This document shows positions 56,657 through 64,000 of a DNA stretch of 64,000 bases, piece after piece (within the stretch, counting starts at the first letter, position 1; each line of letters begins with the position of its first letter). The DNA is from Mortierella sp. BCC40632. Lineage: Eukaryota; Mortierellomycota; Mortierellomycetes; Mortierellales; Mortierellaceae. The notes under the pieces were generated by a model, which had not been told where the DNA came from, did no database searches, and saw nothing but the letters and a program-made list of their open reading frames with translations. The DNA lies in assembly GCA_011634665.1 (NCBI GenBank), contig WAEK01000006.1:639001-703000 (forward strand). Reading direction: 5' to 3'. The position numbers were made by a program, and so were the translations under genes.

Positions 56657-58783
56657 ATGGATACTCAAAAGAAAGACGTCGACCCCATGGCGTCCGAAAT
56701 ACCTCAATCTTCTGCTTCCAAAATCATCGATCGTTCGCTGCTCTCTCGCAAGGAATTAAGAATTTTGATTGTTGCGTGAGTACCACCATCCCACCAGTGA
56801 CACCTTGAGCATCGGTGAGCATAGTCATTAATTCTCTCAGCAGTCTCTAATCATCCCGCTCCTTGTCAATCACTTTCATTTGTCCTGCAGTATCATGGTG
56901 CAGGCATTTATTCGTTCATTCGAAGTCAACCTGATGTATAGCACGATCGGCTTTGTGTCTGCTGTGTTCGAGTCCTCATCCATTGGCAACATTTTACCTA
57001 TTATCCTCGAGATCACTTCCGCTGCTCTGGTTCCTTTCTATACTAAAATATCGGATGTGATCGGTCGTTCTCAGGCCATGACAATTGCTGCGTTTATGTA
57101 CTTAGCTGGATATGCAGTCGAAGGAACATCAAATTCGTTCTTGCAGCTTGCTCTCGGCCAAATCGTCTATGGTATCGGGTCAACTGGACTAATGACGTTG
57201 GCTCAAGTACTGCTTGCAGGTAATTCTGGATAATCATCCTTGTTGATACTACGCTCGTGGAACAACAATAACCTGTCAATATCGGTCAATTTGGACCATA
57301 GTCTCTGACGCTTATTTATCAAACGTAGATGTGACTTCGCTTGTCAACCGTGGTATCTATTTTGCGGCTTGGGGTATGCCTTCCACGGTCAATGTCTTTA
57401 TCGCCAATGCTTTGTTGGATCCATTGACTATTGCGCCGGGTGCCAATTGGAGGAACATCTATGCTATTATTGGCTCGCTGGCACTTGTCGGTTTTATTAT
57501 CCTATTGGCTCCGTTGTGGTATTACCAGCGCACAGTCGAGGAGCGGTCAGCATCGAACGGTCAGCAGACACCTCGACGCTCCATTTCATGGCTATTCACA
57601 GAGTTTGATGCGATGGGCGCTTTGCTAATCACGCTGGCGATGAGTTTGACGCTCTTGCCTATCATTTTGGCACGCTCTTATGATGACAACTGGAGAAGCC
57701 CTAAGATTTTGGGTATGTTCTTCGCCGGCGTTTTGTCGTTTATCCTTCTGGTAGTCTGGGAAAGCAAATTCTCAGCACGTCCCATCATGCCCATGCGCAT
57801 TTGGGCTAATCGCACTAGTTTTGGTGCTCTGGCTGTTGGTTTCTTCTTGGTTGTCATGAACGCTCTTAAGTAAGTGCCTTGTCATGAAATCAAACAGCTT
57901 GACGCCACCTGATAGGTTATGACAAAGTGGTAAGATTCTGACCGTATTGACCTCCTCCCGCTATCTCCTTCATTCGAATCCAATCTTGTCATAACAGCTA
58001 TAATTACTTGACACTTTACCTCGTTGTTTCGCGTGATCTCTCGTACGGTGATGCCCTTTTACTTGAGCGTGGCTACCAAGTGATCTACCCCATTTGCGAG
58101 CTGGTTACAGGATTCGCCATGAAGCGCTTCAAGATTTGCCGTCCATTCATCTGGATCGGCCTTTTTATCCATGCTATTGGCCTTGGATTGCAGATTCCAG
58201 CTCGTCGTCCATCATCTTCTGCAGCATTCGTTGTAATCGCCCAGATCATTGCTGGCGGTGGTGCCGGTATCGCCAATAATGCCTCCTTGGTTGCTGTAAC
58301 GGCCGCTGTTGTCAAAGACGACATTGCTACAGCTATCGGTGTTGTGCACATCTTGAGCTCGTTTGCATATGCCTTTGGTAGTGGAATTGCTGGTGGTGTC
58401 TGGACCCAGTAAGTCATTTTAAACCATTTCAACCTTAGGGTGTGAGCAATGAGGCAAAGAATGATGCTAAAAATACTACATATTTAATTTCAATGGATAG
58501 ATACCTCCCTACGCGCTTGGCCAAGCATATTACTGGCCCTTACAACGAGAACTTAGCCATGAATGACCCCCTCAAGTACATCAAACAGCTCGAGCCCGTC
58601 ACTAAGAGTCAACTTATTGAAGCATATGCCGACTCTCAGATGTTAATGCTGATCATTGCTATTGCTATGTCTGTGCCAGTGTGTATTTCAACAGCGTTCA
58701 TGCGCCCCATTGACCTGTCAGTTGAAACAGATGAGCAACCCTCAGCCAATACCAAGGAGGATCTTGAGGTTAAACAGGAATGA
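56657..58783 (+). CDS. MFS siderophore-iron transporter (SIT/ARN type)
   Basis: Proposed exons 56657-56775, 56891-57219, 57329-57869, 57998-58408 and 58501-58783; 560 residues. All junctions have GT..AG, matching phase and introns of 92-128 nt. The N-terminus MDTQKKDVDPMASEIPQSSA is cytosolic. The membrane domain of about 14 helices has family landmarks: MVQAFIRSFEVNLMYSTIGF, PFYTKISDVIGRSQAMTIA (loop 2-3 motif), NRGIYFAAWGMPSTVN, PGANWRNIYAIIG and FTEFDAMGALLITLAMSLTL. Later come YNYLTLYLVVSRDLSYGDAL, ERGYQVIYPICELVTGFAMK, AGGGAGIANNASLVAVTAAV and YLPTRLAKHITGPY. Such proteins import ferric-siderophores with protons and are usually repressed by iron. No siderophore synthetase lies in the window, so it may use xenosiderophores. 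Confidence 0.92.
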
Positions 58784-59139
58784 GAGTTACAGACATGTAA
58801 AGAAACAAATGTCACCTCGACTTTCCGGACTAACCGGAGCGAGAGAGAAAAATTAGAGAGAGAGAGAGATAGAAGGATAGTGAAAAAAAAAAAAAAAAAA
58901 AAAAAAGTGCAACAGTGCAACGTTGGGTTTAATATGATATGCTTCTAGCCAGTATCTATGCTTCTCTACAATAGCTCCACAACAGGTAAACACAGAGGTC
59001 TGCCTTACTAGAACGGGGGAAAAGGAAATCTAGAGATAAGCCAGTACGAGTGCACGGTTATGTGGCTGATGGCTATAATTCTTCCTAAACGAATGATATG
59101 TGAAGTCTAGACTATCAATATCAATAAAGGAGCTTGAGG
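58784..59139. other. 3' flank with poly-A tract
   Basis: A-tract at 58883-58906 after the transporter. No gene. Confidence 0.5.
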
Positions 59140-59493
59140 TCACAATCCAATGCAGGTCAAAACTGAGATGGGTACGTGAAGTCCACGTGAAGTCCACGCA
59201 CCATGGCCAAAAGGATAATAGACCAAGAGGGGAATCCTCCTATTGGGAGCCTTTCTTGAAGATATCATCTCTCTAAACCGAATCTCATACGTACCAGCTA
59301 CTCTGTCGTTAAAATATCTGAATTTACGTTCTCCTGCCGTCATGATGGCAAGGAATCGAATGGAGGTTTGAAGAGATCTGTCCAGGACGGTGTGGATATT
59401 TGAACTTTTATATGAGGGAGTTGAGAGGTGTAGTGAGGTTTCCAGTAAAGTCCTTAGCATTACCAGTATCCTAAGCCAAATATTCTTGTGCAT
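59140..59493 (-). CDS. Hypothetical protein, 117 aa
   Basis: Open frame starting MHKNIWLRILVMLRTLLETS, with KFRYFNDRVAGTYEIRFREM in the middle and ending ISVLTCIGL. A strong TATA box (59552-59559) lies 59 nt upstream of the ATG with a plausible leader, which favours a real transcript. The protein has no recognised domain, and an N-terminal hydrophobic stretch is short. Splicing cannot be excluded, and it may be a decaying gene. Confidence 0.35.
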   Translation of the reverse strand: MHKNIWLRILVMLRTLLETSLHLSTPSYKSSNIHTVLDRSLQTSIRFLAIMTAGERKFRYFNDRVAGTYEIRFREMISSRKAPNRRIPLLVYYPFGHGAWTSRGLHVPISVLTCIGL

Positions 59494-59551
59494 AGTGTAA
59501 ATAGGTGTGTGAGAGAGAAGCTGTATTGTTAAGAGGTGGAGGAGACATTGG

Positions 59552-59559
59552 TTTTTATA
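59552..59559 (-). promoter_or_regulatory. TATA box upstream of the 117-aa frame
   Basis: TATAAAAA on the minus strand, in a CT-rich core promoter. Confidence 0.5.
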
Positions 59560-60102
59560 CCATCTGTGTCAGAAGACTGCATATCGTGTTTGCTACACTG
59601 TAGAAGAGGATACTGGGAGTAGCACCTCGATGGACGGTCCTGCTTTGCCAATGCAAGAACAAAGGAGTATTAAGCAAAAACTTGGGTGCCATCTGGTAAA
59701 ACAATGGAGTTAAACAACCTTAGTATTCATTTGTGTCTAATTCTATGACACAGGATTATGCTTATGGCGGTTAGACAAAAAATATGATGCTTGCAAGGCG
59801 ACTTCAATTTGATCCGCGAAGAAAAACAAGGTCAGCACACGTTACTAGACCAGATCTCTTCGAAATGGCATTCACTTGGTTCTGCATGCATAAAACTGCT
59901 GGTTGCTTAGTGAAATGATGAGAAAAAGGAAAAAAAAATGTGAGGGATACTAATTTCTAGAAAGTTGAGGATACGCGAGAGAAGAGTCACGAGTAGAAAG
60001 AGCGAGGAGTGTGAAAACACAACATTAATTGAGCTACCCTGAGCATAAGGAGCCATTGACAGGAGAATAGGAAAAATATTTCCTTGCATTTGCAGGGCGC
60101 TC

Positions 60103-60176
60103 CCCTTCGTCTGTCGCAAGCCCATTGTACATCCGCATAAATTGGAAGCGAAAACGCTTCCATAACAGACGAAGGG
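60103..60176. repeat. 74-bp nested foldback element, copy 2
   Basis: 12-bp terminal inverted repeats CCCTTCGTCTGT / ACAGACGAAGGG and a perfect inner hairpin GGAAGCG-AAAA-CGCTTCC (60144-60161). Compensating change relative to copy 1: CATCTG/CAGATG became CGTCTG/CAGACG on both arms. Confidence 0.85.
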
Positions 60177-60354
60177 ATAAAAGGAACACAGTCTTAAGTT
60201 GATACTAAGACAACGCAGATTATAGCTTGGCCTTACAAAGTTCCAAGGTGATAATGGGTGGAAAGAAAGCCAGTTTTTCAGAAAAGATCTACATTAGTTT
60301 CTACAGCCAAGAGACTAAGGGTCCCAGAGAAAGGAAGTGATACATGTTGCCTCA

Positions 60355-61970
60355 AATGAAGAAGGACATGAGAGAGGGATGGGTTGAGGGAAACAAAAAA
60401 CGTTGTTTGGGTCAACCGACTTCTTGGTCTGCTTGACATGCCGCAGGAAAGGGCTACTGTAGTGGGCCTGAAGGGAGATTGAGCAAGTCGTGCTTAATTT
60501 AAGTTTGTTTGGCTTCTTGAGGACCATAGGCGCTGTACAGCCCGTTCCTACAGTTGAAGCTCCATTGCATGTAAGCAGTGAAGTTGAAACCTGATTTTTT
60601 ATCAAGTTTTCCTTGACTACGCATTAATCAAATCCGTGAAATACGCCGCGGTGGTTACAAAAGGTGACGGGCGAGCTGGACTGACCAAAATTGCCGCCCT
60701 AAATATCTATAATTAGATATGCACTAGACGCACCTCTGGAAGGCTACTCAAGTAGTTGTAGAGGACGTCTGTCCCTACTGTTTTCAGGGTCCTGTGATAG
60801 ACAAGTGATCCACCGCGATGTTACCTGTCGGTGCAAAAGTTGGAATTTTCAAGAATATCACTGTCGGCTCACCTTTTGCTGCTTGGCGCCACGATTCATC
60901 CCTAGCTTTTGTCGTAGCGGGACCGCCAGCCATCTTGAACAGAGGGTTGGTGTCAAGGACGAAGCAGGGGTTTAAGGTGGGAGATACAGGGTAAGGACAA
61001 AGATAATATTTTATTGCAGACTGGGTTGGCAGAGGGCGTGTCCCTCTTGTCCTTTTATACTATAAAGAAATAAACTTAGTCTTCCCGAACGTGTCTTATC
61101 CGGAAAGTATACTTGAAGATACTTTCCTCTATCCGCCGGGGCGGATAGTTGCCCGCGCGTTCTATAGAGAAAAAGGTCAATCGATCGTGACAGTTGGTAA
61201 CTTTCTGGGTTTAGGACTTAAACTGAGGTAGTTATCAATCAAGGCTCAATGTCGCTATTGTATATAGATATTGCACCAAATTTTTCTCTGGAATACCCAT
61301 ACCCTACTCATCAAAGCCGCTAGCGACCACTCAGTAATCTTTCAGGAAGTATTCACATCTACCATGAACTCCTTTTGCGCTTGAATCTGAGACTCCATGC
61401 AAAGTCCAAAATGGGTCTGGGCTAAATTTTACGCTAATTTGAGAATTGGCACCCTTGGCATCGAAAGTTTCATACCAGCAATACTGTCTGTCAGTCTGCC
61501 ATACTTGTTACCTACGACGTCCAACTCACTTTCTTGCGCATTTCTGCCAATACCAACTGTAGGATTGGCGCTAGCAGGGATAAAACTGGACAGCAGTGCA
61601 TAGCTTGGAACAGAGCAAGCCAAGACGGATCCCTGCACCGGTGGTTGCAACTCAGTATCTATAGGGAATTGCTAGAACTAGTTGAGACCAATGACTAGTG
61701 GGCCGTTCATGCCACCTTGACTGTAACCTTCAAAGGAGTGAGCACCGGAATGAGGAGCGACAGCGACTCTAATGGTGGCGGGAAATAGGCGGGAGTGTTG
61801 GCTGCAATTCTGTCAACATTGTAGTGAGAAAAATCTAGGATTGTCAGATTCGACCTGCAACTGCCCTGGAGACACGGCGCCAGCCCTACTGGATATGCCT
61901 GCATAGTATCCAAAAACATGAACACGGCGATCAACGAGACTATCGCTTGTAGGATGTACTAGACAAATAT
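60355..61970 (-). pseudogene. Dead FAD-oxidase paralogue with solo LTR inside
   Basis: Aligned by eye with the oxidase at 2796. The start codon position (61970) reads ATA after GTGAAA. Then IAVFMFLDTMQAYPVGLAPC matches the signal/early region. The flavin-His motif is HSGAHSFEGYSQGG (PRSGGHS altered), and NPTVGIGRNAQES is an eroded flavin-Cys region. FKMAGGPATTK, ESWRQAA, GGNFGQSSSPVTF and KSVDPNNVFCFPQPIPL mark the C-terminal half. Frames change repeatedly. The segment between FWA-like (61400) and FKM (60945) is replaced by an LTR plus unrelated sequence. Sits on the opposite strand to the living paralogue, which starts 577 nt away, in a head-to-head arrangement. Confidence 0.85.
60951..61192 (-). 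mobile_element. Solo LTR (242 bp) with 5-bp target duplication
   Basis: Bounded by TGTCA...TGACA termini and flanked on both sides by GTTGG (60946-60950 and 61193-61197). On the minus strand it contains a promoter-like TATAAAAGGACAAG and an AATAAA signal, as expected for an LTR. No internal domain, so it arose by LTR-LTR recombination. Confidence 0.88.
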
Positions 61971-62098
61971 TTTCACAAGAAACAGCTCCAGAGTTGTATG
62001 CGGCGAAATGAAACAGATGGAGATGGGGCAAGAGGATGAATGAGCGTGGGTACCATGGATCTCTTTCATTCTAATGCTACCGCTCTTTACCTTCATTC

Positions 62099-62135
<37 letters not shown>

Positions 62136-62546
62136 AGTCCGTGCTCGCTTCAGCTGAGCTCTCATTCACCATCAATTGGGTCTTTAATCCATAACACTAC
62201 CTCTCCACCTCATTAAAGCTCCTAGCCCTGACCTGTCTGTTTCTGCAACCACATCGTCAGGCTCCACTCTCTTGCCGAGCCGAAGAGGCCGGGAAAACCT
62301 GCTGACCAGAATAGAACGAGATAGGGTGCAGCGAGTTACTGCATCTTTCCCATAAGACCGCAGAAAAGGGGGGGGGGCGTCCTGCATTTTTTTTTAGCAC
62401 CATCTGTTCCAGTCAAATCCATCCTAACCACACATCATCAAAAGAAACTTGCCAAGCCCTCTTCTTATATCTCTTCGTCTTCCACTTTCTACTTTCAACA
62501 GTTGTCAATCGTCTCTTCTTTTCTCTCCTTTCAAACTTCTCGTAGT
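61971..62546. other. Head-to-head promoter region of dead and living oxidase copies
   Basis: Contains a 32-nt T-tract (62103-62134) and CT-rich leader sequence before ATG 62547. No gene. Confidence 0.5.
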
Positions 62547-64000
62547 ATGCAACCCAAATGGACACCGCCAGCACTTGTGACCTCCATAATAGCTCTGGCG
62601 ATTATTGGTCCCATAAATGCACTGACATCCGGAATGATTGCCTGTCTTGAAAATATCAAGAGTGCCAGCAAGTCGAACTTAACCACACCATTTTCACCTA
62701 CGTATAATGCGCAGAGGTTTGGCTATGACCGTAATTTTGACTACAAACCAGTGGCGATCTATTACCCTGCAACCAACGCCGATGCCGCTGCTGCAATCCA
62801 ATGTGCAGCCTCTTTCAACATTTCGGTTGCACCTCGTTCTGGCGGTCACTCGTTCGAAGGATACAGTGTTGGTGGCAAAGATGGATCACTGGTAATCGAC
62901 CTCAGTCTGTTCCAACAGTTCTCAATGGATCAAGAAACTGAGATCGTCACCGTAGGAGCAGGCACCCGTCTTGGCCCGTTGTATGTCAAGCTTTGGAACG
63001 CCGGGCAATACCTAATAGCGTCGGGTACTTGTCCTTTAGTTGGCATTGGAGGCATTGCTTTGGGAGGTGGTGTAGGCATGGCAGCACGGAAGTATGGCAT
63101 GACCACTCAAAACGTTGTTGGAATGACACTGATCGATGCCAGAGGCAACATCCTGAAGGTCAGCTCAAAGTCACACTCAGACTTGTTCTGGGCACTTCGT
63201 GGTGCTGGCGGAGGATCTTTCGGATTGGTAACAGAGTTCCAGATTCAAGCATACAAGGCTCCCCCGATAGTGTCTAGCTTGAATCTAACTTATTCACTGG
63301 ATCAGTATCGTGAAGCCATTCACGCCTTTAGTGTTTGGGGGAAAGATGTCGAGAACGATCTCTACTCTGGTTTACTTATCTATCGAGATAAAATCTCTTT
63401 CCTCGTCAGCTTCCTGGGCCCAAAAACGCAAGCCCTGAAAGCCATCGAGTGTTTTTTGACTCATGCTGGTCAACCGCTACAGATTCTCACAGCCGAAGCA
63501 TCGTGGTACCAGGCTGTCGTTATAGCAGCTCGCGGCGTATCTCCCGAAAATCCAGACCTAACCACTCACCGCTATCACCGTGGCCGCTCGCTTGTCTACC
63601 GCAAGCCCATGTCTAAGATAGAAATGGATATCATATACAAATACCTCCACACAATCCCACTACCTAAGGGTGCCTCCGAAACTCACCTAACTTTTGAACT
63701 ATGGGGTGGTAAGATCAACCATCCTAACCCGCCACATTCAGTCTTTGACTTCCATCGTGGCGTGATTCATAGTGTTCAATTCGGTGTCCAGTGGAATGAG
63801 AACGATATTCCCGCAGAAGTACCTGGTTGCCCAGATTGCCTCGACTGGAGTGCAAAGTTTGCGCGCGAGATGCAGGCGGCGTACAGCTCTGGTCCCTTTC
63901 TCGAGTCATATCAAAACTATATGGAGCGTGATATTCCATACAGTCTATGTGCTTACTATGGCCATTTCTTACCGTACCTCAAGATAATCAAACAGAGGGT
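62547..64000 (+). CDS. Secreted FAD-linked oxidoreductase, paralogue 2 (cut by window edge)
   Basis: Open from ATG 62547 to the window end: 484 codons, lacking only about the last 15. Signal peptide MQPKWTPPALVTSIIALAII, then GPINALTS. Both flavin attachment motifs are kept: PRSGGHSFEGYSVGG and GTCPLVGIGG (the following His of paralogue 1 is Ile here). ALRGAGGGSFGLVTEFQIQA is shared almost exactly with the oxidase at 2796. The central region (residues ~240-330) is much more diverged than the FAD domain, which suggests a different substrate. Expected to be secreted, single exon and H2O2-producing, as in paralogue 1. Confidence 0.92.
   Translation, partial: MQPKWTPPALVTSIIALAIIGPINALTSGMIACLENIKSASKSNLTTPFSPTYNAQRFGYDRNFDYKPVAIYYPATNADAAAAIQCAASFNISVAPRSGGHSFEGYSVGGKDGSLVIDLSLFQQFSMDQETEIVTVGAGTRLGPLYVKLWNAGQYLIASGTCPLVGIGGIALGGGVGMAARKYGMTTQNVVGMTLIDARGNILKVSSKSHSDLFWALRGAGGGSFGLVTEFQIQAYKAPPIVSSLNLTYSLDQYREAIHAFSVWGKDVENDLYSGLLIYRDKISFLVSFLGPKTQALKAIECFLTHAGQPLQILTAEASWYQAVVIAARGVSPENPDLTTHRYHRGRSLVYRKPMSKIEMDIIYKYLHTIPLPKGASETHLTFELWGGKINHPNPPHSVFDFHRGVIHSVQFGVQWNENDIPAEVPGCPDCLDWSAKFAREMQAAYSSGPFLESYQNYMERDIPYSLCAYYGHFLPYLKIIKQR

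Overview
This window is nuclear DNA of a filamentous fungus. Genes are intron-poor and sparse. Introns are about 90-130 nt with GT..AG ends and CTAAC/TACTAAT-like branch points. Promoters carry clear TATA boxes, and intergenic DNA is full of long poly-A/poly-T tracts. A tyrosine-recombinase DIRS retrotransposon, three Crinkler (CRN)-type NTPase/nuclease relics, TnpB/Fanzor-like and Pif1-like relics and berberine-bridge-type secreted oxidases together fit an early-diverging lineage, best Mortierellomycota. That placement is inference from gene content, not a database match.

Layout. 0.3-1.0 kb: Q-rich relic. 2.8-4.3 kb: secreted FAD oxidase. 5.2-6.1 kb: unidentified relic. 7.0-8.2 kb: Pro/Cys/Lys-rich secreted protein whose start codon appears split by an intron. 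11.4-12.1 kb: Pif1-like helicase relic. 12.8 kb: tiny Cys-rich secreted protein. 14.15-14.29 kb: 59-bp perfect inverted repeat. 16.5-17.0 kb: relic DIRS end. 17.15-17.8 kb: secreted Cys-containing protein. 18.3-22.6 kb: structurally complete but coding-decayed DIRS element. 23.4-26.6, 34.8-35.7 and 51.3-53.6 kb: three CRN relics, all on the minus strand. 27.5-29.5 and 36.9-39.4 kb: relics of multi-exon genes, the first with a nuclease-like EIK motif. 30.5-31.6 and 32.5-32.9 kb: convergent uncharacterised genes. 33.9-34.8 kb: gag-like relic. 41.2-41.7 kb: TnpB/Fanzor zinc-ribbon relic. 42.3 kb: Cys-rich secreted protein. 46.1-48.5 kb: oligopeptide (OPT) transporter. 56.7-58.8 kb: five-exon siderophore-type MFS transporter. 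60.4-62.0 kb: FAD-oxidase pseudogene with a solo LTR inside. 62.5 kb to the edge: an intact FAD-oxidase paralogue.

Functional reading. The intact genes are almost all concerned with the cell surface or exterior: two secreted oxidases, four secreted proteins, a peptide/metal-peptide transporter and an iron-siderophore transporter. Between them lies a graveyard of mobile elements and effector-like NTPase/nuclease genes. The four small secreted-protein genes share one design: a TATA box, a short leader and a 91-102 nt intron lying just before, against, or across the start codon. This looks like a fast-evolving accessory region of secretion and uptake genes with repeated element invasion and decay.
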